In this document: positions 7,248 through 16,160 of the stretch, one piece after another
Numbering within the stretch: position 1 is the stretch's first letter
How the letters are laid out: each line of letters opens with the position of its first letter
Assembly: GCF_001423845.1 (NCBI RefSeq)
Contig: NZ_LMPM01000001.1
Span: forward strand, 1,217,493-1,281,492
Direction of reading: 5' to 3'
DNA length: 64,000 nucleotides
Source: Sphingomonas sp. Leaf357
Lineage (GTDB): Bacteria; Pseudomonadota; Alphaproteobacteria; Sphingomonadales; Sphingomonadaceae
Position numbers and translations under genes: made by a program
The notes under the pieces: model-generated
Databases searched by the model: none
What the model was told of the DNA's origin: nothing
The model's input: the letters and a program-made list of their open reading frames with translations, nothing else

Positions 7248-10200
7248 ATGTCCAGACTTCATGCCCTTGCGCGCTTCGGCGCCGTCGCCCTCGGCCTGTG
7301 CAGCAGCGTATCCGCGCTCCAGGCCCAGACGACGCGCGTCTCGAACACCGCCTCCCTGACCTATCAGGTGGAAGGCGGCAGCCGCACGGTGCCATCCAAC
7401 ACGGTTTCCCTCGACGTCAGCGTATTGAAACGGCCGACGAAACTCAGTTTCCACCTTGTTCCGCCCGGATACGCGCTGACCGGTATGAAATGCCAGACGT
7501 CGCCCGTTCCCCTGTTCACGCCCGCGCCGATCGACGAGGCGACCTTTGCCGAATCGCCCGTCGTGGAGGCGATCGACATCTATACCGACATGATCCTGGC
7601 GCTCGACAACCAGGGCGGCAACCGCGATCCGCTGGTGCGCGAGACATCGGTGATCAACGCGACGGTCGGATCGGTGCGCACCACGCTGACGCTGGTCGAG
7701 ACCGGGCCGAACACCGGCATCTTCGCCGGCGGCATACCGGCGACCGCGACCGGCAAATATCCCGAGCTGCGGCCGTGCGATCCGCGCGGCAAGCGTGGCG
7801 ACCGCATCACGCTGAGTTTCGCGGAGGACGGCTTCAGCCTGGGTTCGACGGCATCCCTGCTGATCGATCCGGCCGGCTTCACGTTCGATTCCCGCACCGG
7901 CGCACTGGTCGACGGCACGCGAGTCACCCTGGTCGACGCATCGGGGCGGCCGGCGACGGTCTATGGCGACGATGGTGTCAGCCTGTATCCCTCCAGCGTG
8001 GTTAGCGGCGCGACGGTGAGCGATGGCAGCGGGCGGGTCTATCCCGGCCAGACCGGTCGCTTCCGCTTTCCGCTGGCCGCGCCCGGCACCTATTCGCTGC
8101 GGATCGAGCCGCCGGGCGACTATACCGCGCCCTCGACGCAGGATCGGGCGACGCTGGCCAAGTTGAAGGCACCAGATGGGTTCGCCTATATCATCAATGA
8201 CACCAGTTTCGGCGGCGCGCTGACGCTGGTCACGCCCGAACCCTTCTATAGCGACATTCCGCTCGACCGGGCCGCCAATGCCTCGTTGCTGCTGACCAAG
8301 ACCGCGTCGGTGCGCGACGCGTCGCCCGGCGATTTCATCCAATATCGCCTGCAGATAACCAATCGGGATAACGTCGCCGCGACGAACCTGCACGTTTCGG
8401 ACGTCTTGCCCACCGGTCTGCGCTACGAGCGCGGCTCGACGCGTGGTGGCGCGGAGCCGGTGGCGGCGACCGACGGGCGCACGCTGGACTTCACCATTCC
8501 GAGCATCCCCGGCAGCGGCACGGCGGAGGTACGCTACGTCGTCACCGTCGCACCCGGCGCGCCGATCGGCGAAGCGCTCAACCGCGCGCAGGTCCGCGGG
8601 CCGGGCGTGCAGAGCAACGAGGCGATGGCCTCGGTACGGCTGCGCGCCTTGCTGTTCACCGACGCGATGACGATCATCGGCCGCGTCAGCGAAGGCAATT
8701 GCGGCGATCCCGCGAGCCATCGCAAGGGCATCGCCGGAATCCGCCTGCTGATGGAGGACGGCACCTTCGTCGTCACCGATCGCGACGGATTGTACCATAT
8801 CGAGGGCGTCAGGCCCGGCCGCCACGTCGTGCAGATCGACACCGCGAGCATCCCCGCCTCCTACGAGGCGGTGGCATGCGACGTCGACACGCGACAGGCC
8901 GGAAGCGCGATTTCGCGCTTCGTCGAAGGAGATGGTGGACTGTTGAAGCGCGTGGACTTCCAGCTCCGCCCGACCGGCAAGGCTGCTGCACCCCTGGCAG
9001 CCTTGCCGGTTACCCCCGTGGACGACGCCACGGCCGCGGGCAACCGCGACTGGCTGACCGGCCAGACCGCCGGCATCGCGATGCTGTTCCCGACCGAGAC
9101 CTACAACCCGCGCGCGCCCGTCACCCGCGTCGTCGTGAAGCACGCGCCCGGCCAGAACGTCGCGCTGACGATCAACGGCGTGCGCAGCGAGACTCTGGCG
9201 TTCGACGGCACCGACGTGGACGATAAGAGCGGGGTCGCGGTGACGCGCTGGTCCGGCATTCCGCTGCAGCCCGGGGAGAACCGGCTGGTGGCGCGCGTGC
9301 TGGCTGCCGATGGCCGCGAGGTGCAGACGATCACGCGGACCGTCACCGTCTCGGGCAATGCCACGCTCGCCGTGTACGACGCCACGCACAGCCGCCTGAT
9401 CGCCGACGGCCTGACCCGTCCGCTGATCGCGGTGCGCGTGACCGACAAGGATGGACGTCCGGTGCATGACGGCAGCCTGGTGCCGTTCACCGTCGACCAG
9501 CCCTATACCGCCGCGGTCGAAGCCGAACTCGAACAGGGCCGCCAGCTCGCCGGGCGGGATCGCGCCGCCAACACCGTGCGGGTCGTCGGCGACGACGGCC
9601 TGGCGTTCATCGCGCTGCAACCGACCACGCAGGCGGGTGCGGTGAACCTGAAAGTCAATCTGAACGACGACAAGATCACGCGCACCAGCGAGATCCGCGC
9701 CTGGCTGGCCGGTTCGGCCAAGGACTGGATGGTCGTCGGCTTCGGTTCGGGCACGCTCGGCTACGACACGCTGCGCAAGCATGCCAGCGGCCTGCCGGTC
9801 GACGAGCGCAACAAGGTCGTGACCGACGGCCAACTGAGCTTCTATGCCAAGGGCCGCGTCAAGGGTTCGTGGCTGCTGACCATCGCCTATGACAGCGACC
9901 GGAAATACGATCCCGATCGCGGCCTGCTCGGCGTGATCGACCCGAACCGCTATTACACCGTCTATGGCGACGGATCGCAGCAGGGCTACGACGCGCCGAC
10001 GCGCCGCAAGCTGTACCTGCGCCTGGAACGCCGCGAATTCTATGCCTTGTTCGGCGATTTCGAGACCGGCTTCACCGATACGCAACTGACCCGCTACAGC
10101 CGCACGTTGAACGGCGTGAAGGCGGCGTACGAGGGCAACCGCCTGCGCGCCACCGGCTTCGCCGCCAGCACCGACACGCTGTATTCGCGCGACGAGATCC

Positions 10201-12287
10201 AGGGCAACGGCCTGTCCGGCCCGTATCGCCTGTCCGGTCGCAACATCGTGCCGAACAGCGACAAGTTGCAGATCGAGGTGCGCGATCGCTTCCGCTCCGA
10301 ACTGATCGTGTCGAGCCGCGCGCTGACCCGCCACATCGATTACGACATCGACACGCTGGCCGGCACGATCCGCTTCCGCGAACCCGTGCTGAGCCGCGAC
10401 CTGAACCTGAATCCGATCTTCATCGTCGCCGATTACGAGGTCGAGGGCGGGCGCAGCAACAAGCTGGTCGCCGCCGCGCGGGTCGCCGCCAAGCTGGCCA
10501 AGGGCCGGGTCGAAGTGGGCATCAGCGGCATTCGCGACGATACGATCGGCCGCGCGACCGTGGCCGGCGTGGACCTGAAGGCGAACGTCACCGCGAACAC
10601 GATCGTCCGCGCCGAGGCCGCGACCGGCGGGCGTGGCGGCATCCGCGAGGGCCAGGCGTTCCTGGCCGAGGTCGAGCATCACGGCCCGACGATCGACGTG
10701 CTGGCCTATGCGCGGCAGCAGGATGCGACCTTCGGCGTCGGGCAGCAGAATTTCGTCGAGGCCGGTACGCGCAAGTTCGGTTTCGACGGCAAGGTGCATC
10801 TCGACAGCCGCTGGAGCGTGACCGGCACGGCCTGGCATCAGCAGCAGCTGGACGGCGCGGGCACGCGCACCGCCGGTGACGTGCGGTTGGAATATCGCCG
10901 CGACACCGGCACGATCTTCGTCGGCGCGCAGGTGGCGATGGATCGCGGCAGCGACGGCCGGGATCGCGACTCCCGCCTGCTCACCCTGGGCGGCAGCCAG
11001 ATCCTGTTCGGCGGCAAGCTGACGCTGGCCGGGCAGACGCAATTCGCGCCGGGCGGCGACAAGGACAGCGTCGATTTCCCCATCCGCCACCAATTGACCG
11101 CCGCCTATCGCATCACCCCCGGCATCCGGCTGATCGGCGGGTATGAGATCGCCGACGGCAAGGATTTCGTCGTCCACACCAAGCAGGTCGGTTTCGACGT
11201 CGCGCCGTGGACCGGGGCCAAGCTGATGAGCACGCTCAACCAGCAGGCGGTGGGCGAGAATGGCGGGCGCACCTTCGCGCAGTACGGCATGAGCCAGTCG
11301 CTGCCGATCGGGAAGCGCTGGACCGTGGATGCGACGCTGGACGCGGCCTCGACGATCAGCGGGCGGATCCCGAGCGGCGCGGTGATCAACGCGTTCCAGC
11401 CGGTCGCATCCGGAGGTTCCTTTGGGGGCGGATCGTTCACCGGCGGGTCGTTCGGCGGCACGAGCGGCAGCGGGACGAACGCCACCAATGGCAACTTCAC
11501 CGCCGCCACCCTGGGTGCGGCGTACCGTGCGGCGCGCTGGTCGTGGAACGGGCGGATCGAATACCGCGACTCGACGGAGGACGACCGGCTCGGCCTGACC
11601 TCGAACTTCCTGCGCTCGCTGGGCGAGGGGCAGACGCTGGCCTCCTCGATCCGCGCGTACAAGTCGACCGACAAGAGCGGCGCGGTCGCATCCTATGTCT
11701 CGGCCGATCTGGCGCTGGCACTGCGCCCATTCGACAGCCGCTGGTCGATCCTCGAACGGCTCGAACTGCGCCACGAAAGCGCCGATGCCGGGTTCACCGA
11801 CAGCAATGTGCTGGGCGTGCCGGCCTATGGCGCGGGCGATCAGGTCACCAGCCGGGTGATCAACAATCTCGCGATCAACTATCGTTCCGGGCCGGAAGGC
11901 AACGGGCACGGGTTCGAGGCGACGGTGTATTACGGGTCCAAATATGTCCGTGGGCGGTTCCAGGACGATGTCTATACCGGCTATATCGACGTGACGGGGT
12001 TCGAATTGCGCAAGGATATCGGCACGCGCTTCGACATCGGGATGCAGGGCTCGGTGCAGCATGCGTGGGATCGCGGGGCCGTCTCGTTCAGCGGCGGACC
12101 GTCGGTCGGCGTGTCGCCGGCCAAGAACGTGTGGATCACCGGCTGCTACAACATCTCCGGTTATCGCGACCGCGATTTCGAGGATGATCGCTACACCCGC
12201 CGGGGACCCTATGTGACGATGCGCTTGAAGTTCGACCAGCGGACGCTGGGCAACGCCACCCGCGCGATCTTCGGAGGACGCAAATGA
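7248..12287 (+). CDS. Giant outer-membrane protein: DUF11, Ig-like domains and C-terminal beta-barrel
   Basis: A protein of 1679 aa. Order, approximately: signal peptide 1-27; recurrent module VSNTASLTYQVEGG (about 30-75); beta-rich region to 340; DUF11 domain 343-465; carboxypeptidase-regulatory-like domain (TDRDGLYHIEGVRPG) 473-570; Ig-like domains 610-820; then about 850 residues of alternating beta strands ending GPYVTMRLKFDQ, as expected for an outer-membrane barrel. A Gly/Ser-rich loop with GGSFGGGSFTGG lies near 1390. The barrel section has the look of usher or surface-export barrels, but I cannot name a family. The signal peptide sets the start, although the ribosome site (GGACAG) is weak. 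The stop overlaps the next gene as ATGA. It may anchor or export the DUF11 partners. Confidence 0.75.
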   Translation: MSRLHALARFGAVALGLCSSVSALQAQTTRVSNTASLTYQVEGGSRTVPSNTVSLDVSVLKRPTKLSFHLVPPGYALTGMKCQTSPVPLFTPAPIDEATFAESPVVEAIDIYTDMILALDNQGGNRDPLVRETSVINATVGSVRTTLTLVETGPNTGIFAGGIPATATGKYPELRPCDPRGKRGDRITLSFAEDGFSLGSTASLLIDPAGFTFDSRTGALVDGTRVTLVDASGRPATVYGDDGVSLYPSSVVSGATVSDGSGRVYPGQTGRFRFPLAAPGTYSLRIEPPGDYTAPSTQDRATLAKLKAPDGFAYIINDTSFGGALTLVTPEPFYSDIPLDRAANASLLLTKTASVRDASPGDFIQYRLQITNRDNVAATNLHVSDVLPTGLRYERGSTRGGAEPVAATDGRTLDFTIPSIPGSGTAEVRYVVTVAPGAPIGEALNRAQVRGPGVQSNEAMASVRLRALLFTDAMTIIGRVSEGNCGDPASHRKGIAGIRLLMEDGTFVVTDRDGLYHIEGVRPGRHVVQIDTASIPASYEAVACDVDTRQAGSAISRFVEGDGGLLKRVDFQLRPTGKAAAPLAALPVTPVDDATAAGNRDWLTGQTAGIAMLFPTETYNPRAPVTRVVVKHAPGQNVALTINGVRSETLAFDGTDVDDKSGVAVTRWSGIPLQPGENRLVARVLAADGREVQTITRTVTVSGNATLAVYDATHSRLIADGLTRPLIAVRVTDKDGRPVHDGSLVPFTVDQPYTAAVEAELEQGRQLAGRDRAANTVRVVGDDGLAFIALQPTTQAGAVNLKVNLNDDKITRTSEIRAWLAGSAKDWMVVGFGSGTLGYDTLRKHASGLPVDERNKVVTDGQLSFYAKGRVKGSWLLTIAYDSDRKYDPDRGLLGVIDPNRYYTVYGDGSQQGYDAPTRRKLYLRLERREFYALFGDFETGFTDTQLTRYSRTLNGVKAAYEGNRLRATGFAASTDTLYSRDEIQGNGLSGPYRLSGRNIVPNSDKLQIEVRDRFRSELIVSSRALTRHIDYDIDTLAGTIRFREPVLSRDLNLNPIFIVADYEVEGGRSNKLVAAARVAAKLAKGRVEVGISGIRDDTIGRATVAGVDLKANVTANTIVRAEAATGGRGGIREGQAFLAEVEHHGPTIDVLAYARQQDATFGVGQQNFVEAGTRKFGFDGKVHLDSRWSVTGTAWHQQQLDGAGTRTAGDVRLEYRRDTGTIFVGAQVAMDRGSDGRDRDSRLLTLGGSQILFGGKLTLAGQTQFAPGGDKDSVDFPIRHQLTAAYRITPGIRLIGGYEIADGKDFVVHTKQVGFDVAPWTGAKLMSTLNQQAVGENGGRTFAQYGMSQSLPIGKRWTVDATLDAASTISGRIPSGAVINAFQPVASGGSFGGGSFTGGSFGGTSGSGTNATNGNFTAATLGAAYRAARWSWNGRIEYRDSTEDDRLGLTSNFLRSLGEGQTLASSIRAYKSTDKSGAVASYVSADLALALRPFDSRWSILERLELRHESADAGFTDSNVLGVPAYGAGDQVTSRVINNLAINYRSGPEGNGHGFEATVYYGSKYVRGRFQDDVYTGYIDVTGFELRKDIGTRFDIGMQGSVQHAWDRGAVSFSGGPSVGVSPAKNVWITGCYNISGYRDRDFEDDRYTRRGPYVTMRLKFDQRTLGNATRAIFGGRK

Positions 12288-12793
12288 TCGCACGCCACGT
12301 CTTCAGGCTGATCGTCGCGCTGATGCTGGCATGTGTCGCGCTTCCGGCGCAGGCCGCGGACCTGACGGTCGACAAATCGAGCACGCCGGTCGCCGACCAG
12401 GTCAACACGCTCACCCCGGCGCGCAACCTGCCCGGCGCGACGATCGATTATTCGCTCAACGTTACCAATCCGGCGCTCAATCTGGTGGTGATCAGACGGG
12501 TGGTGATCGTCGATGTCATTCCTGCCTCGGTCAAGTTCCGTGTGCTGCCCTATGGCAGCGGATCGGGTCCGGTGGAATTCACCAACGGCAACCTGCTGAC
12601 CATCCCGCTTGGTTCGAGCGGCCTGACCTATGCCGGCGTCGAATATTATGACGGCGTATCCTGGAACTACGTGCCGCAGGACGATGGCACCGGTTACGAC
12701 GGCAATGTCCGAAGCATTCGCGTGACGATGAGCACGGGCGCGATGACGGCCGGCGGATCGTTCCGTCTGCGCTATCGCGTGATGTTGAAATAG
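12284..12793 (+). CDS. Small secreted DUF11-type protein, coupled to the barrel gene
   Basis: A 169-aa protein with a signal peptide (MIARHVFRLIVALMLA... cleaved near AQAA-DL) and one DUF11-like domain: LTVDKSS, PGATIDYSLNVTNP, VVIVDVIPASVKF. The start overlaps the barrel gene's stop (ATGA) with GGAGG upstream, so it is probably made in step with the barrel protein. Its sequence is closest, by eye, to the C-terminal domain of the 372-aa protein of the same locus. A role as a secreted partner or plug of the large barrel is inference. Confidence 0.8.
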   Translation: MIARHVFRLIVALMLACVALPAQAADLTVDKSSTPVADQVNTLTPARNLPGATIDYSLNVTNPALNLVVIRRVVIVDVIPASVKFRVLPYGSGSGPVEFTNGNLLTIPLGSSGLTYAGVEYYDGVSWNYVPQDDGTGYDGNVRSIRVTMSTGAMTAGGSFRLRYRVMLK

Positions 12794-12803
12794 GCGCGGC
12801 ACG

Positions 12804-13094
12804 ATGACCTTATATCCCATCGGGCTGCACGCGATGCGGACGCCGGCGCTTCACGAACAGGCGGCGGCGCTGGATCAATTCGCCGCGAGCTTCGCGCTGA
12901 ACGATCAGGTCGAAAGCGAGCTCCTGATCACGGCCTTCTGCACCGAGGCGATCCGGCAATGGCGGCTGAACGACGCAACGTTCTGGCAACGCGTGAAATT
13001 TCGCGCCCGCTTGCTCCGCGCGATCACGCCGGACTCCGGCAGCGAGGACTTCGACGATCGCCGAACTTATCGATCCAGTGAACGGAGCGTATGA
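12804..13094 (+). CDS. Small cytoplasmic protein of unknown function (96 aa)
   Basis: A 96-residue, mostly helical protein with no signal peptide: LHEQAAALDQFAASFA, then TEAIRQWRLNDATFWQRVKFRARLL in pieces, and a charged tail ending SERSV. It follows the last secreted gene by 10 bp, and its stop overlaps the PilZ gene start (ATGA), so it is likely translated with it. The codon pattern is gene-like. I do not recognise the family. A cytoplasmic adaptor for the PilZ protein is possible but unsupported. Confidence 0.6.
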   Translation: MTLYPIGLHAMRTPALHEQAAALDQFAASFALNDQVESELLITAFCTEAIRQWRLNDATFWQRVKFRARLLRAITPDSGSEDFDDRRTYRSSERSV

Positions 13095-13726
13095 CGATGT
13101 TCCACCAGCCTTTCCCTTCACCCCGATCCAGCGCTGCCGTCGATCCCGGCGGTCGCGCGGCGGAGCCTGCAGACCGGCGCGCGACGGCGCGCCCGTCGAC
13201 CGTGTTGCTGATCGGCAAGGTCAGCGACGGCGCGAGCGATAGTGCGTGCCTGGTGCTGAACCTGTCCGAACATGGCCTGATGGCGCGGTTGAGCTTCACG
13301 CCGGCGGTGGGCGATGTGGTGGAGATCGAATTGCGCGGTCTGCCGCGGTGCGTGGCGCACGTCCGCTGGATCAACGGGATGAAGGCCGGCCTGCAATTCG
13401 CGCAGCGGCAGAATATCGATCCTGTGTTCAGCCTGATGAGCGAAGACGGGCTGGTCGCCCGCGCACCGCGCTTCGCCGTCGATATGGACGCGGTCGTCCG
13501 CCTGGGCGGGCGGCAGTTCCCGGCGCGGATCGTCAACCTTTCGCCCGGTGGCGTGCGGCTCGAAGCCGATGTGCCGGTCGAGCCGGGCCAGACCGGTCAG
13601 ATCATGCTGTCCGCGCAGCACATCTGCCTGTTCGGCACGGTGCGCTGGGCGGAGGGCAATGCCTTCGGCATGCATTTTTCGACCCCGCTGCCGCTGGGCA
13701 ATCTTCGGGATTGTCTGGAGGGCTGA
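13091..13726 (+). CDS. Double PilZ-domain protein, predicted c-di-GMP binding
   Basis: A 211-aa protein with two PilZ-like halves. The first carries DRRATAR followed by LNLSEHGLMARL; the second carries APRFAV followed by VNLSPGGVRLEAD. RxxxR plus (D/N)xSxxG is the c-di-GMP-binding signature of PilZ, although the RxxxR part of the second half is degenerate. No membrane segment is seen. The start overlaps the upstream gene (ATGA; a second ATG lies 6 bp on). As the last gene of the DUF11 surface locus it suggests second-messenger control of assembly or function of the surface proteins. That link is inferred from gene order. Confidence 0.8.
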   Translation: MTMFHQPFPSPRSSAAVDPGGRAAEPADRRATARPSTVLLIGKVSDGASDSACLVLNLSEHGLMARLSFTPAVGDVVEIELRGLPRCVAHVRWINGMKAGLQFAQRQNIDPVFSLMSEDGLVARAPRFAVDMDAVVRLGGRQFPARIVNLSPGGVRLEADVPVEPGQTGQIMLSAQHICLFGTVRWAEGNAFGMHFSTPLPLGNLRDCLEG

Positions 13727-13797
13727 GGCCAATCGACATCCGCTGGTCTCCGCGCACGCGGGGGGCCGGGGCCACGGGCATCGCTTACAATTCCGGG

Positions 13798-13849
13798 TCC
13801 CGCTTTCGCGGGAGAATATGTTCGCATCGAGCCGTTCAAAAACTGAACG
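13798..13849. terminator. Two short hairpins between convergent genes
   Basis: TCCCGC-TTTC-GCGGGA at 13798-13813 and CGTTCA-AAAAC-TGAACG at 13833-13849 lie between the convergent PilZ and rutA genes. Both stems are only 6 bp. The first resembles the tip of the repeats found elsewhere in the window. Either could act as a weak bidirectional terminator; there is no long T-run. Confidence 0.35.
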
Positions 13850-13873
13850 TCCTTCCGTCCTGACCGATCCGAT

Positions 13874-14950
13874 TCAGGGGGCCGGCGCGATATGCTCGCG
13901 GCATTTCATCAGAGGCTGGATGCGTGTGCCGAACGTCTCGACGCCCGCGATGAAATCGTCGAAGGTCAGCAATACGCCGCCGGTATTGGGCACTGCCGCC
14001 ATCTCGTCGAGCATCCGAGCGATGCTTTCGTAGGAACCGACCAGCGTGCCCATGTTGATGTTCACCGCGCCTTCCGGAGCAGCAAGCTGGCGGACGTTGG
14101 TGTCCTTGTTGTGCTTGTCGGCCGCCCCCTGATCGGCGAGCCACGCGATCGCATCGAGATCGACGCCGTCATTGTACGATTTCCATTTCGCCTGCGCTTC
14201 CTCGTCGGTTTCGGCGGCGATGATCATGACGAGCACGAAGATCGATACGTCGCGCCCGGTCTTGGCGGTGGCGGCGGCAAGCTTGTCGTTGTTGCCGGAA
14301 AAGGCGGTCGGGGTGTTGACGCCCTTGCCGAGGCAGAAGGCGTAATCGGCCCATTTCGCCGAGAAGGCGAGGCCTTCCTCGGACGACCCCGCGCAGATGA
14401 TCTTCATGTCGCCGGTCGGCTGCGGCTTCACCCGGCAATCGTCCATCTGGTAGTAATCGCCCTTGAAGTCGCTCTCTCCGGTTTCCCACACCTCGCGCAG
14501 GATATGGGCATATTCGTCGAGCATCTTGTAGCGGTTGCGGAAATGCTCGTCGCCGGGCCACAAACCCATCTGGCTATATTCGGGGCGCTGCCAGCCGGTG
14601 ATCAGGTTCAGCCCGAAGCGCCCATGGCTGATCGAGTCGATCGTGTTGCACATTCGTGCCGCGAAGGCCGGGGGGATGATGAGCGTGGGGCAGGTGGCGT
14701 AGATCCTGATGCGCTCGGTCACGGCGGCGAGGCCGGCCATCAGCGTGAAGCTTTCCAGGCCGTATTCCCAGAATTCGGTCTTGCCGCCGAAACCGCGCAG
14801 CTTGATCATCGACAAAAGGAAATCGAGCCCGTGCTTCTCCGCCGACAGAGCGATCTGCTTGTTCATGTCGAAGCTCGGCTTGTATTGCGGGGCATTCTCC
14901 GAAATCAGCCAGCCATTGTTGTTGATGGGCACGAAGACGCCGACCTGCAT
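13874..14950 (-). CDS. rutA: Pyrimidine monooxygenase RutA
   Basis: A 358-aa flavin-dependent monooxygenase of the luciferase-like fold that opens the uracil ring to (peroxy)ureidoacrylate. The start [17 protein letters not shown], the [20 protein letters not shown] region, [16 protein letters not shown] and [12 protein letters not shown] are close to RutA of enterobacteria and Caulobacter. Length matches the family (about 360). GGGGAG lies 9 nt before the ATG, which is 5 bp after the rutD stop. Here it is the last gene of the operon, unlike the rutA-first order of E. coli. It needs reduced FMN; the flavin reductase RutF is not in the window. Confidence 0.95.
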   Translation of the reverse strand: MQVGVFVPINNNGWLISENAPQYKPSFDMNKQIALSAEKHGLDFLLSMIKLRGFGGKTEFWEYGLESFTLMAGLAAVTERIRIYATCPTLIIPPAFAARMCNTIDSISHGRFGLNLITGWQRPEYSQMGLWPGDEHFRNRYKMLDEYAHILREVWETGESDFKGDYYQMDDCRVKPQPTGDMKIICAGSSEEGLAFSAKWADYAFCLGKGVNTPTAFSGNNDKLAAATAKTGRDVSIFVLVMIIAAETDEEAQAKWKSYNDGVDLDAIAWLADQGAADKHNKDTNVRQLAAPEGAVNINMGTLVGSYESIARMLDEMAAVPNTGGVLLTFDDFIAGVETFGTRIQPLMKCREHIAPAP

Positions 14951-14955
14951 TGTGT

Positions 14956-15741
14956 TTAGCTCCCCAGAAAATCGATGATGTGGGCGTTGAAGGTGTCGGG
15001 ATCGGTGACGTTGCAGGCGTGGCCGCCGATCGCCATCCGTGCCATGTCCGCGCCGCCCAGTTCCTCGGCCAGTCTTTCGCCGGCGAGCGCTGGGACGAGC
15101 ATGTCGTCGTCGGCGATCAGCACCAGCACCGCGTCGGTGAGATCGCGCAACCGGCCGCGCACGTCGAATGCGGCGAGCGCGGCGATGCGGTTTTCCATCG
15201 TCGCCGCGCCGGGAAAGTCGGCGGTCTGATGCGGCAGTTCGGCGTCGAGCTCGGCGGTGTGCGTCGAGATCCAGTTGGCGGGATAGAGGAAGATCGGTTG
15301 CGCGCGGAGGAACGCCTCGACCCCGGCATGACGCAACAGGTTCAGCCGCGCCTCGAAGCAGCGCAGGAAGTGCGGATCGGCCTTGGCCCAGCCATTGACC
15401 ACGACGAGCTTGTCAAGCCGTTCGGGAGCTTCGAGCGCGAGGGATAGTCCCGCGACGCCGCCCGCGGCATGGCCGACGATATGCGCGCGGTCGATTTCCA
15501 GCGCGTCCATCAGCGCGAGGATATCGTCGGCGAAATCATCGACCGTCACGCTCTCGGGCAAGGCGCGGTCGCTGCGTCCGGTGCCGCGATGGTCGTAGGT
15601 GATGACGTGGAAGCGTTCGGCCAGCGCGGGGAGGTTGGGTTTCCAGTAATTCGCCGAGCCGCCGAGACCCGAGGACAGGATAAGTGGCGGGGCGTCGGAC
15701 GGTCCCTGTCGTTCGTAATAGAGTCCGGCCGCTTCAGCCAA
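14956..15741 (-). CDS. rutD: RutD, putative aminoacrylate hydrolase
   Basis: A 261-aa alpha/beta hydrolase that speeds aminoacrylate breakdown in the Rut pathway. [12 protein letters not shown] and the elbow [10 protein letters not shown] match RutD; the elbow has Ala where classical hydrolases have the Ser nucleophile, a feature RutD proteins share. NGWAKAD and the [12 protein letters not shown] end region also fit. The best start is a TTG that overlaps the end of rutC by 8 bp; no in-frame ATG gives a complete N terminus. It is coupled to rutC upstream and rutA downstream. Confidence 0.92.
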   Translation of the reverse strand: MAEAAGLYYERQGPSDAPPLILSSGLGGSANYWKPNLPALAERFHVITYDHRGTGRSDRALPESVTVDDFADDILALMDALEIDRAHIVGHAAGGVAGLSLALEAPERLDKLVVVNGWAKADPHFLRCFEARLNLLRHAGVEAFLRAQPIFLYPANWISTHTAELDAELPHQTADFPGAATMENRIAALAAFDVRGRLRDLTDAVLVLIADDDMLVPALAGERLAEELGGADMARMAIGGHACNVTDPDTFNAHIIDFLGS

Positions 15742-16117
15742 TGTGCGCGACCGAAGCGATCTCGACCAGGCAATCGGGCTTCACCAGATCGCATTTGATG
15801 CAATAGCGCGCCGGCTTCGCGCCGGGGAAATATTCGGCATAGACGCCGTTGAACGCAGCATAATCTTCCAGATTCTTCAGGAAGATGTGGTTCATCGCCA
15901 CGTCCTCGAGTGTCGCGCCGCCGGCCTCGAGCGTGATCTTGATGACGTCTAGGATGTGGCGCGTCTGTGCGGCGGCGTCGCCGACATGCAGTACGGTGCC
16001 GCCCTCGCCGAGCGCCAGGACGCCGGAGACGTAGACCGTGTTGCCCGCCTTCGCACCGGCCGAATACGGCGCGATCGGGGTGGGGAATTGCGGTGGGTTT
16101 ATGGGCGTGAATGGCAT
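15734..16117 (-). CDS. rutC: RutC, 3-aminoacrylate deaminase (RidA family)
   Basis: A 127-aa protein of the YjgF/YER057c/RidA family. PIAPYSAGAKAGNTVYVSGVLAL is the usual N-terminal half, and ARYCIKCDLVKPDCLVEI, with Arg and Glu at the ligand site, closes it. In the Rut pathway it acts on 3-aminoacrylate. Its placement directly between rutB and rutD separates it from generic RidA. The 43-bp gap to rutB is the largest inside the operon. Confidence 0.93.
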   Translation of the reverse strand: MPFTPINPPQFPTPIAPYSAGAKAGNTVYVSGVLALGEGGTVLHVGDAAAQTRHILDVIKITLEAGGATLEDVAMNHIFLKNLEDYAAFNGVYAEYFPGAKPARYCIKCDLVKPDCLVEIASVAHIG

Positions 16118-16160
16118 TGCGTTTCCTTGTTCCGATACGTTCGGGAGGCTGAGGCCAAGG

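Noticed and set aside
7173..12293. A 1706-codon open frame antisense to the 1679-aa barrel protein
   Set aside because: Its product is Arg/Gln/His/Ala-rich with no recognisable domain, which is what GC-rich genes give on the opposite strand. The plus-strand frame has a signal peptide, DUF11 domains and beta-barrel periodicity.
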